Assembly (NCBI RefSeq): GCF_905475465.1
Contig: NC_062246.1
Coordinates: forward strand, 11,992,001 to 12,056,000
Reading direction: 5' to 3'
From: Pieris napi
Lineage: Eukaryota > Arthropoda > Insecta > Lepidoptera > Pieridae
Length of the DNA: 64,000 nucleotides
The position numbers and the translations under genes are program-made. The notes beneath the pieces are model-generated. The model saw only the letters and a list, made by a program, of their open reading frames with translations. It did not search any database and was not told where the DNA came from. Positions 1-12,973 of the stretch are shown piece after piece (the stretch's first letter is position 1; every line of letters starts with the position of its first letter).

Positions 1-180
1 CAACGAATAAGTATCGCAATACAGCGAGGAAATGCTGCCAGCATTAAAGTTACACTGCCACAGGGACCAAACTTTTTAATTTATTTTGATTTTCTTTTTA
101 ATAATTTTTATTATTACTTTGTAGGTTAAGAAAATTGTATAAACTGTATACTTGATTGTAAATATGATATACTAAAGATA
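1..180 (+). mobile_element. LINE tail (family 5), cut by window start
   Basis: Reads QRISIAIQRGNAASIKVTLP and QGPNF, then a T-rich 3' UTR with TTTGTAGGTTAAGAAAATTG. The IAIQRGNAAS ending recurs in several insect LINEs. Confidence 0.65.
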
Positions 181-514
181 TATATACATAATAAATACAA
201 AAAAGGTTCCAACATTACGAATGGAACCAATCAATAAATTATTAAATAAATTATACCTAATTTGGCTGTGTTGTGTGATGGTGTGAAAGTGAGGGTGCGT
301 GAGGGTGTATGGGGTGTGTTCATGATGCATGTGATTTAGCGCTATGGATATTCTTAATAGGCCTTAAGCATTTTCCTCGACAACTTCAAGTCAAGGCTTG
401 TCATACTACTATGTATATTAAACAATGATAAATCTTGTTGATACCTTCGTACTTGGGGATAGTTGTTAAGCGCAATAGGCAATACTTGACGTAAAAAAAA
501 TATCAATGAACCTG

Positions 515-832
515 ACGTTGTTCGGATTAATGCCTGCAGCTGAATTTCATCATCAGAATACGAAATACCACGAGTATCAGGTCGACATCCGCCCTTCCAT
601 AACTGAGTGTTTTTGTTGCAAAAGCATATTTGCTGAGCACCACCATATATGGAACAAGCTACCCACTGAAGTATTTCCGAAGCAATTCGACTTAGGGTTC
701 TTCAAAAGAGCGTACCAATTCTTAAACCGCCCACGCACTTGCGAGCCCTTTCGCATTGAGTGTCCACGGGCGGTGGTATCCCTTAACACCAGACGAGCCT
801 CCTGACCGTTTGTCCCCTGTTCTATAAATGTA
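515..832 (+). mobile_element. LINE 3' end (family 1), 5'-truncated
   Basis: Codes for the last about 95 residues of a LINE ORF2: AAEFHHQNTKYHEY, then PTEVFPKQFDLGFFKRAYQF. The 3' UTR follows: CCACGGGCGGTGGTATCCCT and GTTCTATAAA. Coding part diverged. Other copies are listed separately. Confidence 0.8.
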
Positions 833-1524
833 GAAAGTCACATTGTGACGGGAGTGAGGAAAGTTTCAACAAGTTGTAAGTAAATAAAAATATGGTAAAA
901 TGTCCAGAAATGGCGTACTTCATATTCTTAAGTACGAACTACTAAAGAAAAACATCAAAGTTAGATTTGAAGAATAATAAGTAATAGACAATAATTGTAT
1001 GAAGACTCGTCAAAGTCGACACATTTCGGTCACTTTATTAGTCTGTAAGGAAATCGTAGTTAAAGGCCGTGAGGAACCGATGTATTTGTTAATTGACGTA
1101 TCGTTTCTGGTTAACCTTTAAGCTGCCCTTAAGCATCATAAGGGTCTTCCACGTTACTACGCGGACACATTATTGTGTCTGGTTGTGTACATCATGGGAC
1201 ATAGCGCGTCAAAAGCACGTAGGTCGGTGTTCTGTGCTTTTCCACTCGAACTTTGGTAATAATTATACACCAGAACTTGTTTTACGGATATGCCATACTC
1301 GTAAGCCAGTTTGTCAAACCTAGGCGGTATACAAATATATGGAGAAGTTCAAATATGATGTTACGGACATAAACAAAGATCTTCGAAAACATAATTCTTA
1401 TTATTTTTTTTAATCTTTATTCTGGTTGCATTGAAGAGAGTTCTTTTAGCAGTATAACCGCCCATTTACATCCATTGTCTTCTTTTATTGTTTGTTCATT
1501 TTCTCTTCTTTTAGTGCCTCTGCA

Positions 1525-1640
1525 TTACTGGAGGTTAGCCGTCAGTCTCTTGAAGCGTGTCTTGTCCTGTGCCAGATGCAGCAACTTTTCCGCAGTCGCA
1601 ATACCCGTCCACTCGCTAACGTTTCGAAGCCATAGTTTTG
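1525..1640 (-). mobile_element. LINE ORF2 C-terminal remnant
   Basis: On the - strand reads NVSEWTGIATAEKLLHLAQD, then KTRFKRLTANLQ and TAA (1525-1527). EWTG..A..L..A.DRxxFxxxxANLQ resembles the ending of endonuclease/RT polyproteins of LINEs. Flanks not delimited. Confidence 0.55.
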
Positions 1641-2159
1641 AGTTTTGTTATTTTAAGTTATTTACCCCATAGATGTAAATAAAGTGTTATTTAAAAAAAA
1701 ATCTAAAAATATTAGTAAAGTTTCATCCCTATCTTATAGTTTGTCTTTGACCTTTAGATCAATTAAATATTTTACATGAAAGTTTTTTTATTATTTCGAG
1801 GTTCTTGACAACTCCATCCCACCAACGCAGCCTCGGATATGTGTAGTTGTTAAAAAATATATATATAAAGAGTGAATTTAAAGAGATTTAGAAACTGAAA
1901 AGGACGGTAACAACAGTATACAACAAAATCCCGAGTTTCTAGTAATAAAATATCTTTGAGCGTAGGTAAATAACTGAATAAATTAATATTCATATTTACA
2001 CATTGAAACATGTTTATTGAACAAAATCTACATAATGCTCTTGACGTGTGTCGCCATTGTGCTCATGTCAAAATATTGCTTAAATTCTAAGTGAAAACAG
2101 AGTCAATGTTCTGTCAGGTAAACAACACTTTCTTAAAAAAATTATGTCGGTGGCAAGAA

Positions 2160-2540
2160 AGCGACGTATGATATCGTTAAGCGTGGCGTGGCGAGGAAAA
2201 CGACATGCACTCTTTTGGCAATGGAGGCCATGGGGTCCAAGGCTACTTACTTCATAGCCACAGGGACACTTATGGGGTACATATGGGCATTAACCAATGC
2301 GAAGTGATTCAAGGATCAATAGGGTGCCAATGTTTAGCACCAGTGGCATAACAATGCTGGTGGAAGTGCTGGCAAAATGCCACGGGCCCCCAATCCAAGA
2401 GGGCCCCTACCCAAGAGATATTATGTTCTATGGATGAATGTGAAGTCTCCATTACGCATTGGGCTAGCGTGGGAACTGCAGACCATTCCCTCTCGCCTAA
2501 GAGATGAGGCCTATGGCCTATGTAATTGAGTACACTGAAA
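2160..2540 (+). mobile_element. Decayed RTE-like LINE 3' end
   Basis: GCATTGGGCTAGCGTGGGAA, then CCCTCTCGCCTAAGAGATGA, GGCCTATGGCCTA: the familiar 3' end of insect RTE-type LINEs, with no open frame left. Earlier bases (CAAGAAAGCGACGTATGATA) are probably part of it. Confidence 0.5.
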
Positions 2541-2887
2541 ATCTCGAAGTTTATTCAAATTAAACTGACAACGTGACGATTTTTACTGATCCATCAAAAG
2601 AATTTGTAAACCCCAGATGGTATAGTTTCGCCACTGTTTAGCACCACGCATTAATATTAAATGATGTCTTTGTGCAGAGACAATTTATAAAAATAATAAG
2701 ACTGTATTGGGCACATTCTGGCGCTATAGATGTGTAGTAATATTCACGTTACGGCACATCTATTACTAACTAACGTTACATTGTATGGAAAACAAGGTAA
2801 ACCAACAAAATTTTCGTGTCAACGTTTAGGGAGTTCAAGGTCATACTATGAGTGCGTTATCATACTGACTCTTTTAAATAAACTTTT

Positions 2888-3145
2888 AAAATCAGTGGCG
2901 CCTACATTTTTAGGTTTGGGCCTCAGATTTCTGTATATCTGTTTCTTGATCATTTGTCAATCTAATAGGCAAGTAGGTGATCAGCCTCCTGTATCCGGCA
3001 AGCCAAGCCGGTTTCCTCACGATGTTTTCCTTCACCGTTCGAGCGAATGTTAAATGCGCACAAAGAAAGTACATTAGTGCACAGCCAGGAATCGAACCTA
3101 CGACGTCAGGGATGAGTCGCACGCTGAAGCTACTAGGCTCGGCTC
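2888..3145 (-). mobile_element. tRNA-derived SINE, same family
   Basis: Complement of the family at 39312 and 40203, from CAGTGGCGCCTAC to the tRNA-like head GAATCGAACCTACGACGTC. Nearly full-length, diverged. Confidence 0.85.
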
Positions 3146-3149
3146 GTCA

Positions 3150-6100
3150 AATATCGATTCTAATACATTAAAAAAACACTGTTGATAAAAAAATTCAAAA
3201 CGGCGTCGAACAATAAGTTTTAAAAATAAAATTATACATAGGTATAATTATTTCAAAATGACTGTAGATTTTTTGAGATAAACTAAAGACCATAGACAAT
3301 TATTTTAAAATGACAAGGTGAACAAGTACAACAATATTTATTAAATCTCACACATTTTTTTCTACGAGAATTCTCAGAAAAATATATTTTCCGAGCTTAA
3401 AGGTCAATGTCCGCGGCTTTTCATGGACGGCCATTTTCACCAAATAATGGTCATTACCTAGAGTGAAGTTAAATCCACAAAAGCTCAGCTTTTTCCGACA
3501 ATGTTTATTACACAGACGGCTCTGAGAAAAACTAACTACGTAATATCAATATACAAATAAATAAAAAAAATATTTAATATTTCGCGCATATTACTTATCA
3601 CAGTTTCATATACTTTTTATTTTTAATAACTGCGTAAATTATGTGATTGACGCGAAATAGGTCAATAAATCACTTTTAATAGACAAATTAATTTTACACA
3701 CATTTTTTTATAAATTGCACAAAGACACAATTTAACATTACGATCTAATTTCTAACTAAACTAACCCCAAAAAGGATATTTAATATTTTTTTTTAAATAA
3801 TTTTACACACATAAATATTACTTAATATTTATTTACTAAGAGACATAGTCACGGGCCAATACAGATATAGTAACATGTATATAATCGGAGAACCGTTGCA
3901 CTAACAACATTATGTTAATAACTCTTAGCCTTGTGCCCTTGTAACGCGAGTCCTAAGTTCAAATCCAAGGGCAAACATTTAAGAAAACAACTCATTACTC
4001 ACCCGGAAATATTCATATATCGTATACATTTATATCTTAATTTAAAAATAGAATCCCGCATCAAGTATCCTATGCTATTTCACTTATATATATTTAACTG
4101 TTGTTTTCCTAGGATTCGAACTTGAGACATTAAGGCTAATTAAGTGGTCAGCAGACATTAAACACCAACAGTAATAAAGGGGAAAATTACCAGTTACGAA
4201 AAACATAAATAAATTAAAAGAACTAAACCTAATTGCAATTTTTCTATACCAAAAATAATATAATTCAAAGCTATCTATAACTTTTTCATTCTATCTTATA
4301 ACTAAGCAGCATAGAGAGCTATCAAAAATACCAAATATCATATTGAAAAAATAGTTTTGACAGGTATCTACTAGATTCTAATCTTACAAAAATTTTACGC
4401 ATAAAATAAATAATCAATAAAAATAGCATACTAAATTTTTAAAAGTATAATAGTCTAAAAAGGTCCCATACCTTAAAATCGCTTTAAAACACTATAAAAA
4501 ACTGCACTCAAAAATACATAATATCATTTGCATTCAATATATGAAAATAAATAAAATCCATTTCACACGCGAGTACTATCAAAAGCGCGCCAACCCAGAA
4601 TTCCAGATTTGACAGTTGCGACACTGACAAACACACGAGCGATTGGCGCGAAAGGGAACACCATACTGATGCAGACATGCTGTACGTCACGATTTGGCGC
4701 CGAAACAAAAAAAAAACTAAAGAGTATACAATAATAATAATGGTTTTTTTGACAGGTAATATTTTAAATTATACACTGCAAATGTGTTACATAATAATGT
4801 ACTTATTTTGCTTTACTCCACACTACACTTGCTTATTTTAATTTATAAATAACACTTCGTAGCTACGTTAAAACAATATATTGTTAACAAAATGATATTT
4901 GTTCTATAACAGTCGATTATATAATATCATATTTGTCGTCACAAATCAAGCGACACAATTAATTTTCATTGATTCTTTAAACGATTTGTGTACGCACAAA
5001 TTCAACAATTGCAACGTGCTGTTGTGATTTTCAATTACCTTATATTATCTATTCACTACACACACAGGACACACATTTTCAACATCATATCTTGTTGATG
5101 AAAATTGATTTTTCGCTTGTGCCTTTCAGTGTTTTCAGCCTCAAAACTAAGTGTTTTATTTCCCTTTCAAAATCAACTCAAATTTCAAAACTTAAATGCT
5201 AGGATAATTTTTACCACATTTGTTGAAACAATATATTAAATCAGTTTGCCAACTGTAATGTTATGACTTCGGTCAATCACTGAAAAGCAAATGCGAATCG
5301 TCTATTTTCATTCCCTGTCAAGGTTTGAATCGAGGTCCCTATAGGTCATCAGTACCGCAATTGTATTCAAAATTATTATATAATACGCTAAATATACTAG
5401 GAATATTCGTCAAGCAATGTTCTATATTCATAAACTATACATTGGATATTTTTGTCTATGTCTTTTACGCGGTTATAAAACCTTTTTAGAGGTTTTAAGC
5501 GCAAATTTGTCTATTGTTATCTGTCGCTTTAATTTAAGACTACTGAACAAGATTTTGGGTAAATAGTCTTTACAAAGCAGAAAGTATATCTTCTTACATA
5601 TTAAGGAAAATTAGTTGCACGGAAATGTCTTCATATAAAACATATAATTTATTAAATTTTTATAAGAAATTTCGCTCACTTTTATCTAGTTTTATGTCGA
5701 CAACCATAATTTAGTCTGTTTAATTGATAGGTTTAAGGCTTCCGAGTGAAACCCTGTGCGCATTAATTTGTATATTGTCAAAGATATCTAATCATTCTGC
5801 ATACATTGACCCATTTACATGTTTGTGTACCGTAAATAAGACATTGATGGATTATGATAATGGACCACGCCCACCAAATCACGATAATTATATCACCGGC
5901 CTTTAATAGCTCCGGCAATTAACATGCTGTTAATGTTACCAGTAACTATGGAAGATTTACTGGCAAAAAATATAACAGTTAAATAAGAATAACAGTTTAA
6001 TTGTTAAATTTAAACCTCTAAGGGAAAGAACCTCTTTGAGAACATAAACTAGTAATTTATCTGCGTGTTTTTACGCATTTATGGTTAAAAGATGTTAATT

Positions 6101-6250
6101 GAAAAGAAGGAAGATCAGATGGAAAACTGAGACTTGATAATTGGCACGGAAGCGACTACACTTCATTTTTCCTGCGGCTATATTAATAATATACAAAAAT
6201 AGTTATAATTAATAACATAGTTATATGTTGGACATAACGTATCTCTTAGT
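3150..6250. other. Intergenic or intronic AT-rich DNA
   Basis: Very AT-rich, with no exon I could support. A CpG-richer patch at about 4560-4700 (CGCGAGTACTATCAAAAGCG, GATTGGCGCGAAAGGGAAC) might be a promoter but has no other sign. Two tRNA-like B-box words near 3945 and 4110 suggest old SINE debris. Confidence 0.5.
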
Positions 6251-6257
6251 GACTTAC

Positions 6258-6363
6258 CTCAGCAACAGTTGCAGTCTTGAAGAGGAAGCACTGCAGAAGA
6301 CCCTCTTTCTCATTAAGTAGAATGTAGAATAGCTCATCAGCACGGCCTGGCACTTGGCTTGCT
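6258..6363 (-). CDS. PTB-like gene, internal exon C
   Basis: Read on the - strand: acceptor gctgttcctccag, donor GCTGAG/gtaagt, phase 2 in and 0 out. Reads ASQVPGRADELFYILLNEKE and GLLQCFLFKTATVAE. DELFYILLNE..LLQCFLF matches the late beta strands of PTB domains (D-x-x-F-x-Y, then C-x-x-F). The C-terminal helix should be in a further exon at lower coordinates, which I could not place. Confidence 0.75.
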
Positions 6364-6907
6364 CTGGAGGAACAGCCAAATTATTAAGCAATATGACACT
6401 CATTTTAAAATATATAATTTATGAAGATAACTTATAAACGTCAAAATTAAATATATATAATCCAAATATATATGTAACGATGAAGAGCCATGGGATATTT
6501 GGAAAAAGCTGCAGGAGGCCCTTTTCGAGAAGGGATTTCGATCAACGGTACTGAAGAAAGCTAGGAATATGCTATCGTAGGATAAGAAGAAAAAAATTGT
6601 ATTTAATCTAAGCTGTATATTCTACTTTTGAAAAGATTGGGAACAGTTGCAGGTCGATCTTCCAGAGAAGACCCCCACCAGGAGTCGATTCCAAATTTCG
6701 CTGGTTCGCGAATCAAATATCTAGAGAAGCGGACCGTGGAAGACTTCCAGTCATCATGTTGATGTAGATTATTCTGTATTATTAATATATACATAGAACG
6801 CTCATAGACTAGCACACTCCACTGCTCGACACAATTATTTTACATTCAATTATAAAACGCATTAAAAAGATGATTAACTATAATAAAATATATATAATAT
6901 AATATAC

Positions 6908-6996
6908 CTTAAAATATCCACAAGACGATGAATTATGACCGGCTCAAAGTTCTCATTGTATGCCTTCAAACAGCCATCTTCAATTGCGATACTGAG
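6908..6996 (-). CDS. PTB-like gene, internal exon B
   Basis: Read on the - strand: acceptor ttatatcttccag, donor TTTTAAG/gtatat, phase 0 in and 2 out. Reads LSIAIEDGCLKAYNENFEPV and IIHRLVDIL plus two bases of an Arg codon. It follows exon A in frame and looks like the middle beta strands of a PTB domain (DGxLKAY, then a VIIHRLVDI strand). Confidence 0.75.
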
Positions 6997-7639
6997 CTGG
7001 AAGATATAACTTTTGAATGAAAAGCGTCAGCCACACTATATAAATTTATTTATTAACACTTCGTTAAATATAGTACGATTAAAATAATTTAATAAAAAGG
7101 GCAATTGGCCTTATCGCTTTCGAGCGAACTCTTACAGGCAACGGAAGTGAGTAGAAAATTAGCTAAGTGAGTGCAAGAAGTGCAAAACTACATCTATATT
7201 CTATACTAATATTGTAAAGAGAAAACATTTGTGTTTTTGTGTCTATGTTTGTAATGAATTCACCCAAAAGCTACTAGGCCGATTTCAATTCATTCACCAT
7301 TAGAAAGCCATCCCCATCATCACTGACTGACATATAATATATTACATTTTTTTAAAAATTGGGCTTCCTAACCATACAATAATATAACGCAAGGTGTGAA
7401 AAAATTATCAATAAAAAATCTGTTATTGTGAGCGCTGTGGAAAAGCTCATAAATTTAGTTGTTAGATTCGGAATATTAAATAATTTCGGAAAGTATTAAT
7501 ACTACAGTGGTACCTCGACATGCGAGTTCAATTCGTTCTGTAACCATGCTTCTCAAAGCAATTTTCCCCATTGAAACCCCAGCACCCATAACACCACCAA
7601 AGCTGTTTTTGTTAAGGGGTTATTGAATATATTTTTTAA

Positions 7640-7852
7640 TGTAATAGGAGGCAAACGGACAGGAGACTCACCTGATGTTAAGTGATACCGCCGCCCATGG
7701 ACATTGCCAGAAGGCTCGCAAGTGCCATGCCGGCCTTTTAAGAATTGGTACGCTCTTTTCTTGAAGGACCCTAAGTCGACTTGGTTCGGAAATACTTAGT
7801 GGGCAGCTGGTTCCACGTGGTGGTGCGCGACTAAAACTGCCTTAGAAACGTA
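7640..7852 (-). mobile_element. LINE 3' end (family 1)
   Basis: Complement of the same tail: GATGTTAAGTGATACCGCCG, CCCATGGACATTGCC, TTAAGAATTGGTACGCTCTT. Confidence 0.8.
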
Positions 7853-7914
7853 TAAGAAATGATTTCACGCTTTAATTCAATGGACATCATGTTCGGACAT
7901 CATGGACAGAAAAA

Positions 7915-8430
7915 AATAAAATAAAATATGTTTATTATGGAACATAAGATACATGTATCACTTATTCCACGTCATTAATTTGAATTTGTAGACATCCCTA
8001 CTTACCGGCAAAGAAGACAGAGGGTGTAGGCCGAGAGAAAAAGCCGGCGTAAAAAACTCTCGGTACTCTTTTAAAACAGCAAATCATCAATCAACACTTA
8101 TTTTAAAACAAATATCGCAAATTAATTAGAAGTAGCCTGTCTAGCACTAGTCCCAGGCCCTTTATAGTAAGCCTTTTTACACAGCTTACCTTTAATACAT
8201 TTCTTAAATTTATTGAAAGGCAGATATAAAAGAGCCTCTGGGATTTTATTAAAAAAGAGTATCCCTTTCCCCAAAAAAGAATTACTAACTTTAGATAGTC
8301 TAGTACGGGGAAATTGCAGCCTGCGTTTGTTCCCACGCAACCACCACGAACCCAACGAAAAAATGCTTTGAAAACGCGGAAAACAAGTAAAAATCAAACA
8401 TCCTGCTCTCATCTCAAAACACACGTATTA
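7915..8430 (-). mobile_element. LINE ORF2 C-terminus and 3' UTR (family 3)
   Basis: On the - strand, RTRLSKVSNSFLGKGILFFN, then KIPEALLYLPFNKFKKCIKG, KLCKKAYYKG. The NKIPxxL..FKxxIKxxLxxKAYY pattern is the end of CR1/Jockey-type ORF2 proteins. Lies in an intron of the PTB-like gene, on its strand. Confidence 0.75.
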
Positions 8431-8639
8431 GGGCAATCGTATTTCGAGGTGCCACTGTTGAATAATGCAACTGCATATCAAAAGGGATACATTTGCGAGA
8501 CCTTCAGCAAGGACATGACAACCATTTTACGAATACACCCGTAATTTAAGTATGACAATATTGAAATCGCTATTTGAATTTGTGGTAATAAAATACTTAA
8601 GGACTACTCTGAAAAACTGGTACCGATTTTCAGGAATTA

Positions 8640-8840
8640 GATATAGACATAACAATTATTACTAACGAAACAGAAACACACAAAATAATAATAAGTAACA
8701 ATAACAATAAATAATATTTTAAGTTTGTAATATGTATGTTGTGTTTGTAACTGGCCCTGGCACAGCATTATGCTGAGGAGCAGACGTGTTCCACAGCGCT
8801 GGTCATTCTGCCAGAAGTTAGCTTGCGCCTCAGACGCAAA
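8640..8840 (+). mobile_element. Interspersed repeat with central palindrome, copy 1
   Basis: Family of about 200-240 bp with the signature GGCCCTGGCACAGCATTATG, CACAGCGCTGGTCATTCTGC and TTGCGCCTC, and at the other end TAGACATAACA plus ACACACAAAATAA. Probably a SINE or LINE tail; not matched to a named family. Confidence 0.75.
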
Positions 8841-9221
8841 AAAAAAGGAACAGAATGTAAAGAACGAATTTACTAGTGAAATTATTGTGAATTGGTTGGA
8901 ATCGACTTTAACAAAGCATCCTGCGAATCCATGTTTACGACTATAACGCTGATGTTGAAAGTATTATACTTGGGTTTCATCGTTTGGCTTACATAAACAC
9001 AAAAACATAACGTAATGAGTCGACACTTAGGGTGAGATTCAGAAACGAGACTACTAACTGTGACTCGCGTATGTCTAGATACACTTACAGTATAATAACA
9101 TACTCAACCCTTATTTTTAAACTGATTTCATACCCTTAAGACGTTTAACAGTAGCAGTAAGACTCCCCATTTTTAATAGATTAATGATGTAGAGATGTGT
9201 GGTCACTCTGCATCTTCTACG

Positions 9222-9546
9222 AGTTGTTCGGATTAATACATGCAGCTGAGTTTCATCATCGGAAGTCGAGGCAGAATACGAAATTCCATCCGTACCTCGA
9301 CGTTCGTCGTTCCACAACTGAGCGATTTTTAAGGCAGTTTTTACCGCGCACCACCAATATGTGGAACCAGCCCACTGAAGTATTTCCAAACCAATTCGAC
9401 TTAGGGTCCCTCAAGAAAAGAGGACCAACTCTTAAAAGGCCAGCAACGCCGTCGCGAGCCCTCTGGCATTGAGATTGTCCATGGGCGGCGGTATCACTTA
9501 ACATCAGGTGAGCCTCCTGCCCGTTTGCCTTCTATTCTATAAAAAA
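9222..9546 (+). mobile_element. LINE 3' end (family 1)
   Basis: Reads AAEFHHRKSRQNTKFHPYLD, VRRSTTERFLRQFLPRTTNM and VFPNQFDLGS, then the 3' UTR CATGGGCGGCGGTATCACTT and an A run. Confidence 0.85.
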
Positions 9547-9642
9547 AAGTGTGCCGATTCCAGCCATTGAGACACGATCGATCGATCACAGATCGAGTTT
9601 GCAGAGTAGCCCTACAGAGGTATAAAGTCGATTAATGGGTAC

Positions 9643-9768
9643 CTTGTCTCTGACTCCAGTAGCCCTTATTTCTTTCAGCAACCAGGGTAGCATGGAAGTG
9701 GAGAATCGTCTGTCCATCGCCGTGTACCCGAGGTACAGCACTGATGTTAAACGCGTCTTCATTGTCAT
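9643..9768 (-). CDS. PTB-like gene, internal exon A
   Basis: Read on the - strand: acceptor ttctatccgtag, 42 codons, donor GACAAG/gtaccc, phase 0 on both sides if the first codon is ATG. Peptide includes TSVLYLGYTAMDRRFSTSML and PWLLKEIR. The YLG start, the xDRR turn and the MLPWLLxEI helix resemble strand 1 and helix 1 of a phosphotyrosine-binding (PTB/PID) domain. I cannot name the gene. Upstream exons, if any, lie at higher coordinates and were not found. Confidence 0.72.
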
Positions 9769-9779
9769 CTACGGATAGA

Positions 9780-12700
9780 ATTATAAGCAATAGTTACGGC
9801 CATATGTGCACGTAACTACGGCTTTATGAACGTACTAAATTACATCTAAATTAATTAAGATTTGTCACCTAATGCCAATGCGAATGATTAGGACAACATT
9901 TTCAATAACTAGGCATTAGAGGTTTATAAAGAAGATAATTATTTAGTATTACTTTATATATATATTAATGTTGCTTCGATAAGTTGGATTATAGGACTTG
10001 TAACCATGGTTACTGCGACTGCTAACTTTATAAATATAAAATTATATAATTGTAGATGAATGATTAAGCATAGACCAACACTAAAATAATTTTAACTTTA
10101 ATCATTCGTTAAATTAAATTTAATGTTATTAATTTCAAGGTTTTAAATATTCGAAAATTTACGGGTTTTTTAAACCTACACTGAAAACCTTGAAATCTAA
10201 AATTGTTATTATTCGTGACTTCACATTTATTAAAATATTCAATACAATTCATAAATTAAATGTAACCTTATTTGCATATTATACAACTTCAATTTGACCT
10301 TTAATTCCTCCAAAGCCTTATAAATGCCGCCAATGCGTTGATTAAAAGATGGTTTGTAGTAAATAAAGAAACAAATGTACGAATTCACTAACACAACATA
10401 ATACTTACTTATATATTGATCAAGGAAAACCACAAGAACTATTGATTAATTCAAATAAACAGATGTAACACACGAATATCACAAGACAAAGCTTAATAAA
10501 ACACAATTTACACAACTCTCAACATTATCGACATTTTCATTACGTTTCTACAACCAAAACAATGTCCAACCGAAAAATAATGAGAAAAACGTTGATTTTG
10601 TACGCTGTGTCTGTGGTTAGTCATAGAATCCATCTCTTTTATTTGTTAGATGTTAGAACGAGTTGGAACATAGTCGATGTATTGACTGTTTTCGGTGGGG
10701 GTAGCGGCGACATCTTTAGTTCGATTTCGATATCTTGTGTTTCTACAATTGTTCTATTGTAATTTGGAATTACTTTTTATTTTGTCTATATTATTTATTA
10801 GTATTTTACAACTATCGATCATGTAAAGAAAACTCTGAAATATATTTAAATGTACTAATATATTAATTAAACAATCTCTTATTTTTAAACTTCGAACTTG
10901 ATGTGAAATAATTATTAAATAGCCACTCCGGTACATATTATTATACTTTATACCTAATCAATATATCTATATTTTATAATAAATAATAATTATTTGAAGT
11001 TTTAACCTTCATGTTGATGTGATACAAGTAAGTTAAATACTCTGTTACCTAACGAGCTATTTAATTATCTTTTTTTTCACTTCTATTTTTAAATATTTAA
11101 TTATTGTCTTTGACAGTCAAAATTATGGCGTGTATTTTGGCGCTATCTACGTATATTTATATATTTTTGTTCCTATATAGTATAAAAATAGTAGACAATA
11201 TTTTTAACGGGGCGTTAGCAGTTTTATAGCAGAAATTACAACTCGAATGGAAAAAAATATATGATTTTGGTAGGTAGCATTATTTACTATTGTTTACTAA
11301 TATAAGCAATACACATTTACATATAGGCTACTCGCCGTTAAAAAATATTAGTAGGGATTTGATTCTAGCAGAGTAAGGTATCTGTGGGTAAAATTGTTGT
11401 AAAGATTGAAATACACGTTTTAAACCAATTCAATTGCCGTACCAAATAACACAACATTTGTTGTTTTTTTAATATATCAACTACATTACATTATTATTAC
11501 CATTTGGTTGGAATTTAAGCAAAATGCAAAACAATATGTTTTACGTGTTCCAGCGACATCTAGTTTAAAATAGCTATACTAGACATAATTTTGAACTGTT
11601 TGTAGTTGTATCATTCCTCAAGAGATGGCAGATCACTGATATTAATAATGCTTCTTTTTTTAAATTTATTTATTAAAGTTCACCACATCATACATAATGC
11701 TATATCTACATATGTTACAAGCTATCTTTTCTAAAATAAGTAAACATAAATGTTATAAAAAATAAAAATACACACGAATACTTCCAGTTTTAAATTTCAC
11801 TAGTAATCGTATCTCGTAGTATCGGATAGGCACTAAATAGTGTTTTTTTTTAATTTGACACGTATGATTTTAATCCAAGCCATAGACTTAAATTCGATAA
11901 TCTATGATGTTTAGCCCTATTTTAAGATGCTGAAGGTAGATATTTTTGTGAATACCTTCAAAGGCTAAATGCTTACTCATATTTACTAAAAACGCTAAGT
12001 CGAGACGTAGTAATCAAAATTCAATTTACAAAGTTTATCATTTATTAAGTTTGGTTTGATAATTATATTAAAGGAAGAATATTAATTAGGATACTTTAAC
12101 TACTAAAGGTTTGTTTATAAATATTAAATTATATTGTAAACATTCGTGAGACTTGGGTTGACCTCTCTTGTTAAAATTACATTTCTATGTTATAAAAAAT
12201 TGTTTATGTAATGTATGTCATATAGATAAGACCAAAGGTAAGATTAGGGTTATTAAGGGTTTGGAAATCGTGTGGTTAGAACCCCGAATCTTTCTATATT
12301 CGTAATTAAAACTTACTTGTCTGGTGTCAAACATCATGATGTTTAGACAATAAGAAAAAAATAATACAATATGTAAGTATGTGTGTGTATATATCAGGCA
12401 CAGGCAGACAATAAAGTTCACAAAAGACAGTGCAGTGCGACTTTAGATGAATACAATCTAGCCTATACAATAATTATGGCTAATAAGTAATATTATATTG
12501 ACTTAATATCCTACAATACTGATGAATAGCTTTAAGGTAATGTTCATTAACAATCTTAACGCTCTTTTAAACGGTTAATTTTTTTCTGTTTTATTCACCA
12601 TATAAAACAAATTGATTTTTAATTTTATTGTTATATATTATGAATAAAACAGACGCAAAAAATAATTAATGCATCATTATTATTACGAGATTTAAAAAAA

Positions 12701-12800
12701 TATGTTATTTATTCATTAGTTGCATATATAACATTTTTAATAACAAAAAAAAAGTTGACGTCTTATTTATTACCTTTATTTATTTTCTTATAGCTTTAGT
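9780..12800. other. AT-rich DNA without recognised genes
   Basis: No exon with consistent splice sites and no clear repeat found. May contain upstream exons or introns of the PTB-like gene (- strand) or of the exon at 12813 (+ strand). Confidence 0.5.
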
Positions 12801-12812
12801 GTTACCTTTCAG

Positions 12813-12973
12813 ATGTCATACAATGATGTAGCACATTCGTCCACCATCTCCATCATAGATTCAAGTGTAGAAGAAAGCAAAAGCAGGAGGTGGCTGTCAT
12901 TCTCTAAAACGCATAGACTGGCTCTCAGCGCATCTAGTGGTGACGGAGACGTGTCCACGTTTGATTGTGATCG
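12813..12973 (+). CDS. Open exon, possible alternative first exon of the P gene
   Basis: Acceptor-like gttacctttcag is followed directly by ATG, and 53 codons stay open to a good donor, TGATCG/gtatgt. The peptide begins MSYNDVAHSSTISIIDSS and is serine- and charge-rich with no membrane segment. Only this frame is open across the exon. It ends in phase 2, so it cannot join exon 2 of the P gene but joins exon 3 in frame, which would give a 743-residue isoform with a different cytosolic N-terminus. It could equally belong to a separate gene or splice to an exon I did not find. The link to the P gene is inference. Confidence 0.5.

Noticed and set aside
4508..4708. 66-codon minus-strand frame in a CpG-richer patch
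   Set aside because: No domain pattern and no splice support; the patch may be regulatory instead.
8122..8424. 100-codon host gene on the minus strand
   Set aside because: The C-terminal half is a LINE ORF2 ending; the start is not in conserved sequence.
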